Source of the DNA: Gluconobacter sp. Gdi
GTDB lineage: Bacteria > Pseudomonadota > Alphaproteobacteria > Acetobacterales > Acetobacteraceae
Assembly (NCBI RefSeq): GCF_014132155.1
Contig: NZ_BLJQ01000002.1
Location: 606,111-670,110 of the forward strand
DNA length: 64,000 bases
Direction of reading: 5' to 3'
The position numbers and the translations under genes are program-made. The notes under the pieces are model-generated. The model made no database searches and was not told the origin of the DNA. It saw only the letters and a program-made list of their open reading frames with translations. Shown in pieces: positions 1-8,758 of this stretch. The stretch's first letter is position 1, and each line of letters opens with the position of its first letter.

Positions 1-1
1 T

Positions 2-766
2 GCCGCGGCTGCGTTGCTTTTCCTGGCATGGGTTGTGCTTTACGTTCGTGCACCGGGAGAAGAACGTCCCGGTTTGCGGCTGACATACATGCTGTGCCTG
101 CAAGGCACGATCTATCTCGTCTTTTATCAGCAGATGATCACGTCCCTGACGCTGTTCGCTCTGCGCGATGTCTCTGGCGATTTCAGTATTGGCGGCGTGA
201 CACTTTTTCATATGTCTGCCGGGCAGTTTCAGGCGCTTAATCCCATCTGGATCATGGCGATCAGCCCCCTTCTGGCCGTTCTGTATAATCGGCTGGGCGC
301 ACAGGGGCGGGATCTGTCTCTGGCTCGGAAAATGCTGATTGGCTACGTCATGGTAGCTATGGCCTTTGCAGTCTGGTGGCTTTCTGCTGTCGGGACGAAA
401 GGTCTGGTTTCCCCTTGGATCATGGTCGCGGGTTACGGGCTTCTGTCTTTTGCGGAACTGCTGACGAATGGTCTGGGTCTGGCCATTGTGGCCCGCTATA
501 CGCCAGCCCGCCTGAGTGGTTTCATGATGGGGGCGCTTTATCTGCTATGGGGCATTGCGATGTATGTGGGCAGTGTGATCGCCAATCGTGCGGCCATGCC
601 TGCGGATATGGCAGCTTCTGCGGGAAATGCTCTTTATGCCGGTTTGTTCCGCACATTGTGTGAAGTGGCCGTGGTTATTGTGGTGATTCTGGTGTGCCTG
701 GAACCTTTGACGCGCCGTTGGGACAGAGAACACATAACTGTGAACATGAAACTTCCGCCGAATTGA
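2..766 (+). CDS. POT/PTR family proton-dependent peptide transporter, C-terminal part
   Basis: The gene enters from the left edge, so only about the last 255 residues are visible and its start is outside the window. The fragment is strongly hydrophobic with roughly six membrane helices. It carries the NPIWIMAISP stretch and the later GLGLAIVARYTP and GFMMGALYLLWG segments typical of the C-terminal half of proton-coupled di/tripeptide transporters in the inner membrane. A TTG at 14 is in frame but lies inside a helix and is not a credible start. The C-terminus ends in a short charged tail after the last helix. Family assignment is good; the substrate (peptides) is by family only. Confidence 0.8.
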   Translation, partial: AAAALLFLAWVVLYVRAPGEERPGLRLTYMLCLQGTIYLVFYQQMITSLTLFALRDVSGDFSIGGVTLFHMSAGQFQALNPIWIMAISPLLAVLYNRLGAQGRDLSLARKMLIGYVMVAMAFAVWWLSAVGTKGLVSPWIMVAGYGLLSFAELLTNGLGLAIVARYTPARLSGFMMGALYLLWGIAMYVGSVIANRAAMPADMAASAGNALYAGLFRTLCEVAVVIVVILVCLEPLTRRWDREHITVNMKLPPN

Positions 767-830
767 AAGACGTGAAGGTTTTGTAATTCGGGAGAAAACC
801 TAGGAAAAAGATTAGACATGTTCTGACGTG

Positions 831-850
831 ATGCGGCGGAATTGCCGCAT
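831..850. repeat. 7-bp perfect inverted repeat downstream of the transporter
   Basis: ATGCGGC and GCCGCAT enclose a 6-base loop about 65 bases after the transporter stop. No T-run follows, so it may be a weak or factor-dependent terminator, or an RNA-stabilising hairpin. It lies between two genes on the same strand. Confidence 0.4.
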
Positions 851-960
851 TACGAAAACAACCGTCTTCCTCTCTCTATTCCGGACCGGCATCGGCCTGT
901 ATGGGAAAGTCATTCATGATTTCCGGTTACAGGCGACGTGAGAAGGAGACGCGGGAAAAG

Positions 961-2508
961 ATGCAGAGGTTTAAAAGCAGTTTGACGAAGGCTCTGGGGG
1001 CGGCCTGTCTTTTGAGCACGACACTGTCCACCGTCCAGATTGCATACGCCGAGACGGCTTCTGCCTCCGATCAGGCGAAACCGGGTCAGCCACGCGCGCA
1101 CAACAGTGCTGGTCATCCTGTCCTTCGGACCAGATCCATCCAGCCGACCCCTCTGCTGGTCAAACCTGCCCCGACCCCATCGCATCTGGCTGATGTGCAG
1201 CCTTCAGATACAACGGAAAACCGTTTTTTCCCTGCCAGTTTTCATGACTGGCTGACGCAGAGCACCATGACTGGTGACTGGGGCGGCTATCGCACCTGGC
1301 TCACCGAGAAGGGCATTAATATCGGTGGGCACTTCCTGCAGGACAGTGCGGGAAATCCGATGGGCGGCAAGGCCAAGACTGTTCGATATGCGGATGAATT
1401 CGGCCTCAATATCGACTTTGATCTGAAGAAACTGACCGGTTGGAACCTTGGCCTGTTTCACTTCCTAAGCACAGCCCGGCAGGGTCTGGGTATTGGTGCC
1501 AAACTTCCGGCACTCGATAGCCCACAGCAGATCTTCGGGTCTGGTGAAACTGTCCGTTTGACGCGTCTGTCATGGGAAATGCCCTGGAACCGCTACGTCT
1601 CCACGGAAGTCGGTGAAATCAACACCGAGAATGATTTCGAGCAGTCCTCCATGTATTGGGGCATGAGCCAGTACTGCCAGTTCGAGTCCAACGCTATCTG
1701 CGGTATGCCGCAGTCCATTGCGATGAACTCAGGCTATGGTTGGTATCCTACGGCTCATCCGGGAGCATGGGTGAAGTTCTATCCGGCCGGAAACAACCAT
1801 TACCTGATCCAGTTTGGTGCCTATTCCGTCGATCCGGTTATTTCCAATACGCACAATGGCTGGAAGATGAACCTCCATGGTGCCACGGGAACGTATCTGC
1901 CGTTCCAGATTGGCTGGCATCAGGGTGGCCCGGACGATTACAGCGGTCCGCTCCAGACGAATGTGAAGATCGGCGGGTACTGGGATACGTCTGAAGTCAA
2001 AGATGTTTATTCTCAGCTTGGGACATTTGGTGTTCCGGCTGAGTATCTGATTTCTGCACCGTCCCAGAAGGTTCGCGGTCGTTTCGGTGGCTGGTTTCAG
2101 TTTGACCGTATGCTGGAACGCGATGAGGGGGATCCGAACCGTGGAACGTCTTTCTTCGGATCCTTCACATGGGGCGATCCTCGCACGGCAGTTGCGCCTT
2201 ACTTCATCACCTGGGGCGTGACCAGAAAAGGGACGTTCCGGAACCGCCCGAACGATACCATCAGTCTTGGCATGAAAATGCTGTGGGTGAACCCGAAGCT
2301 GACCATCTGGGCCCGTCAGATGCAGGCTGCCGGTGCAGCGGGGATCAACAAGCCGTCCGGTGAGCATGCCATCGAATTGAACTACGGCTGGCGCCCAACA
2401 CCCTGGCTCGTGATCCGGCCCGGTGCTCAGTATATCTGGAGTACGGGCGGCACAAATCGCTACAAGAACCCTCTGCTGCTCGATTTCGAGACAGGCATTA
2501 CGTTCTGA
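961..2508 (+). CDS. OprB-family carbohydrate-selective porin
   Basis: Outer-membrane beta-barrel porin for sugar and polyol uptake. The start at 961 is preferred over in-frame ATGs at 901 and 916 because it places a clean signal peptide (charged MQRFKSS, hydrophobic core, AYA cleavage site) at the N-terminus; an AAGGAG lies a little upstream. The OprB hallmark MTGDWGGYRTWL followed by KGINIGG begins the barrel at about residue 100, and aromatic, alternating strands run to a terminal Phe (ITF), as in outer-membrane proteins. Length 515 residues, somewhat longer than the Pseudomonas protein because of a Pro/Thr-rich linker after the signal peptide. A second OprB lies 2.5 kb away beyond a TonB receptor. 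Confidence 0.88.
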   Translation: MQRFKSSLTKALGAACLLSTTLSTVQIAYAETASASDQAKPGQPRAHNSAGHPVLRTRSIQPTPLLVKPAPTPSHLADVQPSDTTENRFFPASFHDWLTQSTMTGDWGGYRTWLTEKGINIGGHFLQDSAGNPMGGKAKTVRYADEFGLNIDFDLKKLTGWNLGLFHFLSTARQGLGIGAKLPALDSPQQIFGSGETVRLTRLSWEMPWNRYVSTEVGEINTENDFEQSSMYWGMSQYCQFESNAICGMPQSIAMNSGYGWYPTAHPGAWVKFYPAGNNHYLIQFGAYSVDPVISNTHNGWKMNLHGATGTYLPFQIGWHQGGPDDYSGPLQTNVKIGGYWDTSEVKDVYSQLGTFGVPAEYLISAPSQKVRGRFGGWFQFDRMLERDEGDPNRGTSFFGSFTWGDPRTAVAPYFITWGVTRKGTFRNRPNDTISLGMKMLWVNPKLTIWARQMQAAGAAGINKPSGEHAIELNYGWRPTPWLVIRPGAQYIWSTGGTNRYKNPLLLDFETGITF

Positions 2509-2533
2509 GGGCTGCCAAAGGCCAGACATGACA

Positions 2534-2566
2534 AACGCGCCACCCGATCAAGGTGGCGCGTTTTTT
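2534..2566 (+). terminator. Rho-independent terminator after oprB-like gene
   Basis: An 11-bp GC-rich stem (AACGCGCCACC pairing with GGTGGCGCGTT) closes a 7-base loop and runs into six T residues. It sits between convergent genes; on the opposite strand the T-run is only three bases, so it serves mainly the plus-strand porin gene. Confidence 0.85.
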
Positions 2567-2588
2567 GTATCTGCGGTCTGAAGTGAAA

Positions 2589-4838
2589 TCAGAGATCGGT
2601 CGTGAAGGAGAACTTGAATGTCCTGGGCAGGCCCTCAAGCAGATAGCCATTGAAGGACGAAGACCAGTAGCGTGTGTTGGCGATGTTATCGACGCCAAAG
2701 CGCAGGGTGACAGGCTTGTGATACGTCGTGAACGTATAGCGTGCTGCCAGATCAAAGCGCGTCCAGACTGGCAGATGCAGGGTGTTGGCAGTGTTGACCC
2801 ACTGCTTGCCTGTATTGACGACACGTCCGACAACGGTTGCTCCCTTCAGGAAAGGGAGGTCGTATTCCAGATTGCCATTGATCGTATAATTCGGAACGCC
2901 GATCGCTGTGTTGCCATTCTGCAGGCCTCCTGCCGTATGGCGCAGGTCCGCATCAATCAGCGTGCCGCCACCGTTGAATCTCAGTCCCGGCAGGATTTCT
3001 CCATTCACGGTGAGTTCGATGCCACGGTTCCGTTGGAGGCCGTCCTGTTTGTAAATGGAATAACCCGTGCCTTCGATGGGCACATTATAAGAGTTGGGGC
3101 GTGAAATCTGATAAAACGCCAGAGCAGCGCTGAAGCGACCAATGTCGTACTTGGCGCCGATTTCATATTGGGCAGACTTATAGGGTGGGAAAATCTGTCC
3201 GACATTCTGAGCGCTGGCGGGGGCGGTACCGCCCTGAGACATGCCTTCAATCCGGTTAAAGTAAATGGACGTCTGACGCGTCGGGTGAATGACAAGCCCG
3301 ACAATAGGTGTAATGGCATCCTGATTATATGGAGTGCTCAGTGCACCGCGGCCCGTGCTGCTGTATTTATACCCGTTGATCATCATGTTCTGGTAACGGA
3401 AGCCCCCGGTGAGGGCGACGCGACCATTTAGGAAAGACATCGTGTCGGAGAAAAACAGGCTGTACAGGCGTGTCCAGTTTGTTGTCTGCGGGTCGTTTAA
3501 AACACCCCCAACGAAAGTCTGAGCCGGGGAGGCAAACTGCGGTGTCTTGTAAATGTTGGTGGTCGGAGAGGTCAGGGCCATGGCGTAGGCCGCAGCTGAA
3601 TCTTCCCAGAGCGCGGAGCCACCGGCATTGACTTCGTGCTTGATAAAGCCCGTTCGGAAGTGTGCACGAACGCCGGCGCGGGTGCTCTCATTCGTCTGAT
3701 TGTAAGGCACATACATGCTGCCCGCAGTTGCGGCGCCGGTGCCTGCATCCGTTAGGGTCGGACTGGAATAGTTGCCCTTCTCATTCGCGTTCAGGGCACC
3801 AAAGGCCCCATACAGGGTCACATTTTTGGAGAGATCATGCTCAATGTTCAGCATGCCAAAAATGTAGTTCAGGTCATTATACGCCCATTTCTGACCGAAA
3901 TTGTGAGATGGGGCGACTGGGCGCGGAACGCTGGTGACAGATGAACTCAGCATCAGCCCAGGGCGGCCACCATCAACGCCCTGATTCTGATAGTTCATGT
4001 CCATCGAAATGCGTGTGCTGTTATCGCGGCTGTGCCAGTCAAAATCGGCTCCCAGCGCGGTGGAGTGCCGGTATTCATTATTGATGGAGTCTTCGCCGGA
4101 CTGACCGGCCACGTTCAGGCGAACACCAAACTGCTTCTCCGTTCCAAAACGACGGCCAACGTCAATGTTGCCGCCCCCCATGGCGCTGCTCGTGTAGTCT
4201 CCCGTCAGGCGCGTGATGGGGGCATCCGTCGCATGTTTGAACATCAGATTGATGTTGCCGCCAATGGCGGATCCGCTCGGTGCCGCGCCGTTCAGAAACG
4301 CGCTGGCACCGTTGAGAACCTGAACACTGTCGTAGAGCTGGGGTGAAACAAGCTGCCGGGGCGTGATGCCGTAAAGACCATTGATGGCCACGTCATCACC
4401 ATTGACGGCAAAACCGCGGATGACAAACATTTCCGAGAAGTTGCCGTATCCATACGTCGTGCGAACGGACGGATCATTTTCCAGAACCTGCCCCAGCGTC
4501 TGGGACTGCTGGTTCAGGATCATGCTGGAAGAATAACTGCGAATGTTGAAGGGCACATCCAGGCCCTTCTTGTTTCCCAGTGCACCAAGCTGTCCGCCAC
4601 TCGTGACTTCCATCTGGTTCCGGCGCTTGGCCTTTACGATGATTTCTTCATCGCTGGGTGCGGACGATTTGGCTACGCTGGGAGCTGCCGCAGCCTTGTC
4701 GGAAGCGACCTGGGTCTGGTTCGGGAAGGGACTTGCTGCATAGGCGAAAGCAGGAAAGGTTGTTCCGGCCAGCAGCAGGCAGGCCAGGTGCCTGCGATGG
4801 CGAGCAGGTCTGGGGCGGGAAAGCAGATGTGCGCGCAC
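2589..4838 (-). CDS. TonB-dependent siderophore receptor
   Basis: Outer-membrane active importer of ferric siderophores, FhuA/FpvA-like in layout: signal peptide ending FAYA, a TonB-box-like EEIIVKAKRR, a plug domain with VLENDPSVRT and FVIRGFAVNG, and a barrel to the C-terminal FSFTTDL. The frame opens at an ATG at 4910, but that start would put a Fur-box palindrome inside the coding region and give the signal peptide a long hydrophobic prefix. I prefer the GTG at 4838, which gives MRAHLLSRPRPARHRR and then the hydrophobic core. About 749 residues. It stands alone between two OprB porins on the minus strand, with no nearby siderophore biosynthesis or ABC permease genes. Confidence 0.85.
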   Translation of the reverse strand: MRAHLLSRPRPARHRRHLACLLLAGTTFPAFAYAASPFPNQTQVASDKAAAAPSVAKSSAPSDEEIIVKAKRRNQMEVTSGGQLGALGNKKGLDVPFNIRSYSSSMILNQQSQTLGQVLENDPSVRTTYGYGNFSEMFVIRGFAVNGDDVAINGLYGITPRQLVSPQLYDSVQVLNGASAFLNGAAPSGSAIGGNINLMFKHATDAPITRLTGDYTSSAMGGGNIDVGRRFGTEKQFGVRLNVAGQSGEDSINNEYRHSTALGADFDWHSRDNSTRISMDMNYQNQGVDGGRPGLMLSSSVTSVPRPVAPSHNFGQKWAYNDLNYIFGMLNIEHDLSKNVTLYGAFGALNANEKGNYSSPTLTDAGTGAATAGSMYVPYNQTNESTRAGVRAHFRTGFIKHEVNAGGSALWEDSAAAYAMALTSPTTNIYKTPQFASPAQTFVGGVLNDPQTTNWTRLYSLFFSDTMSFLNGRVALTGGFRYQNMMINGYKYSSTGRGALSTPYNQDAITPIVGLVIHPTRQTSIYFNRIEGMSQGGTAPASAQNVGQIFPPYKSAQYEIGAKYDIGRFSAALAFYQISRPNSYNVPIEGTGYSIYKQDGLQRNRGIELTVNGEILPGLRFNGGGTLIDADLRHTAGGLQNGNTAIGVPNYTINGNLEYDLPFLKGATVVGRVVNTGKQWVNTANTLHLPVWTRFDLAARYTFTTYHKPVTLRFGVDNIANTRYWSSSFNGYLLEGLPRTFKFSFTTDL

Positions 4839-4883
4839 GGGAAGAAGCCTCGATTGGAGGAAAAGATGTGCGCTACATACGGT

Positions 4884-4902
4884 AATGAGAATTAATCTCA
4901 AA
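4884..4902 (-). promoter_or_regulatory. Putative Fur box upstream of siderophore receptor
   Basis: TGAGAATTAATCTCA at 4886-4900 fits the 7-1-7 Fur inverted repeat (TGATAAT-N-ATTATCA) at 11 of 14 positions and has perfect outer arms TGAGA/TCTCA. It lies about 50 bases before the preferred GTG start of a TonB siderophore receptor, so iron repression by Fur is the natural reading. The surrounding sequence is AT-rich and promoter-like. Confidence 0.7.
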
Positions 4903-4952
4903 TAAATCAATGTAACCTAATATGACTGCGTCTGCGTGCGGGATGCGGGCAT

Positions 4953-4982
4953 AAAAAAAGCGAAGCCCTTTTCAGGCTTCGC
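4953..4982 (-). terminator. Rho-independent terminator after second porin
   Basis: On the minus strand GCGAAGCC and GGCTTCGC form an 8-bp stem around a 7-base loop, followed by a run of seven T residues. It lies 27 bases beyond the stop of the porin gene at 5009. Confidence 0.85.
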
Positions 4983-5008
4983 TTTGTCGTGGTTGGTTCG
5001 TCGCTAAT

Positions 5009-6577
5009 TCAGAGCACGACGGTGAACTGAACCCCCAGCACAGCGGCATCACGAAATGTCGTCGTCGCGCTGGGGCGTTGGATGTACTGGAAGTCGGGCT
5101 GGATCGCCATCGCACGGGCCACATGCGCGCTATAAAACAGTTCGTACACGTTCTCATGGCTCTGCGGGCCATAGACTGTGCCCCACTGGTTATCCTGATA
5201 CGGCAGGTTGAGCTGCTTGGAGGATTCCTGCTGCAAGGCTGCCGTGGTGCTCATGTCGAAGTGCTGCCACATGGCGCCGACAGTATCGAGCGGACGGCCC
5301 CACGCTTTGCCCGTATCAATCATGCCGACCCATGTATGGTCTCGCATGGCGACGGTCTTGCCGTCACTGTACATGGCGCCCGCCATGAGGATCAGACCGT
5401 TGGTATCACCGGGCCCGTTGCGCATCAGCATCTGATCCATGATCAGCCACGCACTGTTTCGCCCGGCTTCATAGCGGCGAGGCAGGCCAGTCTGCTGCCA
5501 CGAGTTCCCGTGAATGTCTTCGTACAGGTTCAGATAGCGTGAATTGTCGTAGGAATATCCAAGCTCGTAATGACCAACGAGATGGTTTTTCCCAAAACGG
5601 GGAAGCCAGCCGATTTCAACAGGCGTTGAGAACTTCCCCAATCCGGACTGTGCCCAGGACCAGCCGGAAATGCCGCCGTTGTAGGCGTGCGGGCTTACGG
5701 CGAAGAGGCCACCCATGATGTATGTGTTGACCGTCGGCATGACACGAGCAATCGCCGCGAGGTTTCCGGACGGCCAGTCGCGGTTGCCTTCCGTATATTT
5801 GTTAGGTGCTGGATTTCCGCAGACGGCAACGTTCATGAAGTCGCAGAAAAGTGGCGAGGCAGCAAAGAAAGAACCGACCGGAATCCAGCCAGCGCTGATG
5901 TCGATACGGTTATGGTAGAAGGATGCCTCTCCATACATCGACACGAGATGCGCTACGACGTTGCCGCGTGCACCATAGATTTCCTGCACGGGTGCGATGG
6001 AATCACCAAACATCCGGGATACGTTCTGGCCATGTCCGTTGACGATCAGGGTGTGCGTCCAGAAGTTCTTGATACCGGCCATCTTGTCCCAGTCGATATC
6101 CACTTCAACGCCGACTTGGCCCGTGTCCGAATAGGCGCGATCCTTACCGCCTGTCACGTTTCCGGCGAATTCCTCGTTGACTGCGGCGAGGAGGTGAATG
6201 CCGTGATTGACAAGCCATGGCTGGATGCCGCCCCAGTCTCCGAAAAAATGCTGCGATCCCATGGGGGCTGCGAAAAACGCGCCCGGATCTTCAACTTCGT
6301 CAGGAGTGCCAGCGCTGCGTACGCCGCGCATGTTGTTTTGCAGGATGGGAACACGTCGCCCTGTATCCATGGGGTGCGATGTCAGTTCGGATTTGCTGTT
6401 GCCTGCCGAGGGTTCAGCCGACGGGCCTGCTGTTGGAGTGGAACCTGAAGGAGAGGCCGACTGACCCCAGGCTTGGCCTGGCGCAAATGCCAGTGTCGTG
6501 GCGGACAGGAGTCCCAGAAAAACGGTCCGCAGATGTCCGGAACGAAAAAGGCGAGCGTGATCAGTCAGCACGACCAT
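5009..6577 (-). CDS. OprB-family carbohydrate-selective porin (second copy)
   Basis: A 522-residue outer-membrane sugar porin. An N-terminal signal peptide (hydrophobic core FLGLLSATTLAFA, cleavage near QAWG-QSAS) is followed by a Ser/Pro/Thr-rich linker and then HFFGDWGGIQPWL and NHGIHL, the OprB signature. The barrel continues with alternating aromatic strands and ends in VQFTVVL. It is clearly diverged from the porin at 961-2508, so this is an old duplication or separate acquisition rather than a recent repeat. Promoter and ribosome site must lie in the 299-base gap shared with the divergent POTRA gene; no strong Shine-Dalgarno is visible, and GTG codons 2 and 3 are alternative starts. Confidence 0.87.
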   Translation of the reverse strand: MVVLTDHARLFRSGHLRTVFLGLLSATTLAFAPGQAWGQSASPSGSTPTAGPSAEPSAGNSKSELTSHPMDTGRRVPILQNNMRGVRSAGTPDEVEDPGAFFAAPMGSQHFFGDWGGIQPWLVNHGIHLLAAVNEEFAGNVTGGKDRAYSDTGQVGVEVDIDWDKMAGIKNFWTHTLIVNGHGQNVSRMFGDSIAPVQEIYGARGNVVAHLVSMYGEASFYHNRIDISAGWIPVGSFFAASPLFCDFMNVAVCGNPAPNKYTEGNRDWPSGNLAAIARVMPTVNTYIMGGLFAVSPHAYNGGISGWSWAQSGLGKFSTPVEIGWLPRFGKNHLVGHYELGYSYDNSRYLNLYEDIHGNSWQQTGLPRRYEAGRNSAWLIMDQMLMRNGPGDTNGLILMAGAMYSDGKTVAMRDHTWVGMIDTGKAWGRPLDTVGAMWQHFDMSTTAALQQESSKQLNLPYQDNQWGTVYGPQSHENVYELFYSAHVARAMAIQPDFQYIQRPSATTTFRDAAVLGVQFTVVL

Positions 6578-6876
6578 AAGGCAGCGAATCTCTCTTCTGT
6601 CTGATGATGGCGAACAGGAAGACGGTCTTCTTCGAAGACTTTCCCACAGGGTGGGACGAAGAAAATGAATTCCAATTTATGGAGTGAGAGGTGGTGTGTC
6701 GCAGACCGTCCGACCCGCTGTCAATGCGTACGGGGGAACTAAAATGGTTTGGGCTCTGGTGATGCGAAGTGTGACATTGTGTGGATGAAGACCATCACAG
6801 TCCAGATAAGGGGCAACTCCTGAGGCATTATGGCGTAAGACAATCGCTTGATTTTTAGTTTTTTACAGGAGGCAGC
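6578..6876. other. Divergent intergenic region, porin / POTRA gene
   Basis: A 299-base gap with no coding potential on either strand. It contains a short hairpin (TCCCAC-AGGG-TGGGA near 6641) and AT-rich sequence (6848-6866) directly before the POTRA gene. It must hold promoters for both divergent genes, but I cannot assign -35/-10 boxes with confidence. Confidence 0.4.
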
Positions 6877-7533
6877 ATGAGGTTCTCTCGTTCCATGCTG
6901 ACACGTGCAGGAGTGGGTCTTGCCGTGGGAGCGATTTTAACGACCGGTTCGGTTCTGGCCGAGCCCGCCGCAGGCCCGGTCGCTCCCCCACCTGTTCCCG
7001 CTCTCGATTCCCCTCTTCAACTGGGCTCGGTGTCTGTGGAGGGAAACAAGCGTGTTCCATCTGCGGATATTCTCGCAGCATTCGGTTATCACGACGGCCA
7101 AAACGTCACACGCGCGAAGCTGGCAGACGCACAGAAACAGGTCGCGACGCTGTATCAGTCACGTGGCGTTGGGGCGGACCTTGGTGAGCAGTTGCATATC
7201 TCCGCCAACAAGGTGGATGTGAAGCTGCTGATGCGGGAGCACGATCAAAGGACTGCCGAGGCTGGCACTGCTGGACTGATTGTGGACAAGGTTGCTTTCG
7301 AGGGTAACCGAAAAGTACCAACGCCTGCTCTGGCAGCGGCAACTACCCTTCAGGATGGCGCAGCGATCTCGGATCAGGCTTTGGCTGCGGACGAAGTGGC
7401 GATCGAGAAAGTCTATCGGGAAAACAAGCTCGGCGCTCAGATCCAGCCACAGGTGGTTTATCCGAACCATGACAATCATCTGGTTCTGGTCTGGCAGATC
7501 CGTGAGCAGAGCCCGCGCTCAGACGGGGAATAA
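6877..7533 (+). CDS. Periplasmic protein with two POTRA domains, no barrel
   Basis: A 218-residue exported protein: signal peptide to about residue 28 (GSVLA), a Pro/Ala-rich linker, then two tandem POTRA-like modules. Module one begins at about residue 48 with LGSVSVEGNKRVPSADI; module two at about 134 with VDKVAFEGNRKVPTPAL. This is the strand-turn GN(K/R)xVP signature of BamA/TamA/FtsQ-type POTRA domains. BamA has five POTRA domains plus a beta-barrel; here the protein stops after two, and nothing barrel-like follows. A strong AGGAGG Shine-Dalgarno lies 6-7 bases before the ATG. It could be a soluble chaperone or adaptor of outer-membrane assembly; that role is inference. Confidence 0.75.
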   Translation: MRFSRSMLTRAGVGLAVGAILTTGSVLAEPAAGPVAPPPVPALDSPLQLGSVSVEGNKRVPSADILAAFGYHDGQNVTRAKLADAQKQVATLYQSRGVGADLGEQLHISANKVDVKLLMREHDQRTAEAGTAGLIVDKVAFEGNRKVPTPALAAATTLQDGAAISDQALAADEVAIEKVYRENKLGAQIQPQVVYPNHDNHLVLVWQIREQSPRSDGE

Positions 7534-7546
7534 CCCGCCTGAAGAA

Positions 7547-8155
7547 TTAGGTCAGGGTCTCCGGATCCAATGACTGGGGGGTCAGGACACCCGGAAGATA
7601 AAGCGGGTGTTCTGGCCGTCCTGTCTTGCTCAATCTCAATGCGGTCACCTTCACGCCATGGTGCGCCAGCATCCGGGCCACAGCAGTGCCCCGAGGCCGA
7701 AGTGCCTTTGCCTGTGGTGCACCGTAAGCCAGCACGACAAGATCAGCTGCCTTTGCCATTTCAAGAAGATGCCTGTCGTTGTCAGGCCCAATGGGATCAT
7801 CGACTTCCAAAAGGCGTTTCTGATCCGTGCAGCGGTAGGCAAAACTGTTGCCGACGAAAATGCCCCCATAACCCCATGCACGGGCATAGCGCTGGCATTT
7901 GGCAACCGTTCGATCGTCCCCGAGTTCTGTGGCGACTGACGGGTTCATCATCAGCCACATGACCATGGGCTTCGTCTCGTCCCATACGCGCTTCAAGGTG
8001 TAACGGTAACAGTCGCCCGGGCCGTCGTAGAGGGCTGTACTGATGACGTCTTCCGAAAGACGAAGTGGCCGTGAATCACCAACATGATGCTGCCCAAAAA
8101 GGTCAGCAGGCTCCCCTCCGCTCTGGAACGGTGTGGAGCAGGAAGGGCGCGACAT
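7547..8155 (-). CDS. DUF1643 domain protein
   Basis: A 202-residue cytosolic protein matching the DUF1643 family by its core: a Leu/Met-rich strand then MMNPSVATELGDDRT, a following CQRYARAWGYGG and NSFAYR, and a central DLVVLAYG. The biochemical function of the family is unknown. It is the last gene of a minus-strand run (transglycosylase, peroxiredoxin, this gene) with a 26-base gap to the peroxiredoxin, so co-transcription is likely. It converges on the POTRA gene with a 13-base gap and no visible terminator. Confidence 0.75.
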   Translation of the reverse strand: MSRPSCSTPFQSGGEPADLFGQHHVGDSRPLRLSEDVISTALYDGPGDCYRYTLKRVWDETKPMVMWLMMNPSVATELGDDRTVAKCQRYARAWGYGGIFVGNSFAYRCTDQKRLLEVDDPIGPDNDRHLLEMAKAADLVVLAYGAPQAKALRPRGTAVARMLAHHGVKVTALRLSKTGRPEHPLYLPGVLTPQSLDPETLT

Positions 8156-8181
8156 AGAAGATATTCCGGTGTGTGGTAAAC

Positions 8182-8727
8182 TTAGTGGGCAGCCTGAAGC
8201 GCCTTGACGGCAGCCAGTGTGCGCTCGACATGGCCATCCGGGGACATGGATGCATAGGAGAGGGCAACATGCCCATCCGGCGCAATCACGTAAGAGGTGC
8301 GGCTGGCCATATGCAGAAGAGGCATCTTGGCCTTGTAGGAATTGGTGATGGTCCCGTCAGGATCTGCAGCAACAGGAAATGCGCTCCGGCATTCACTGAC
8401 GGAGAAACGGGTCAACTTGTCGATCGGGTCCATGGAAATCCCGATAACCGTTGCACCCATCGCCTTGAATTCGGGAATTGCCTCAGCGAATTCGTGCGCT
8501 TCGATGGTGCAGCCTTTGGTAAAAGCGGCCGGGTAAAAATACAGGACGACCGGGCCTGTTTTTAAGGCTTCGGCCAGATGATAGCTGAACTCATGTCCGG
8601 CCATACTGGCCTTGGCAGTGAAATCCGGAGCATGCGCTCCTGTTTCCAGGGCAGCGTGAGCTGGATTAGGGAGGGTGCCAATCATGGCAAGAGCACAGAA
8701 AGCAGAAATTGGCAGAAAGCGACGCAT
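8182..8727 (-). CDS. Exported AhpC/TSA-type peroxiredoxin
   Basis: Thiol peroxidase reducing H2O2 and organic hydroperoxides, probably in the periplasm. The frame extends upstream to 8835, but the ATG at 8727 gives MRRFLPIS plus a hydrophobic core and AHA cleavage site, and the longer form would overlap the transglycosylase gene. Mature sequence: APDF near residue 33, strand VVLYFYPAAF, peroxidatic Cys73 in FTKGCTIEA (the usual form is TPGCT), and IGISMDP. A second Cys near residue 105 (SECRSAFP) resembles BCP/PrxQ types. 181 residues. It sits 31 bases after the transglycosylase gene and 26 before the DUF1643 gene. Confidence 0.82.
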   Translation of the reverse strand: MRRFLPISAFCALAMIGTLPNPAHAALETGAHAPDFTAKASMAGHEFSYHLAEALKTGPVVLYFYPAAFTKGCTIEAHEFAEAIPEFKAMGATVIGISMDPIDKLTRFSVSECRSAFPVAADPDGTITNSYKAKMPLLHMASRTSYVIAPDGHVALSYASMSPDGHVERTLAAVKALQAAH

Positions 8728-8758
8728 AGGATGTGCTCTGTTCCCTGAAGGTAACGGT

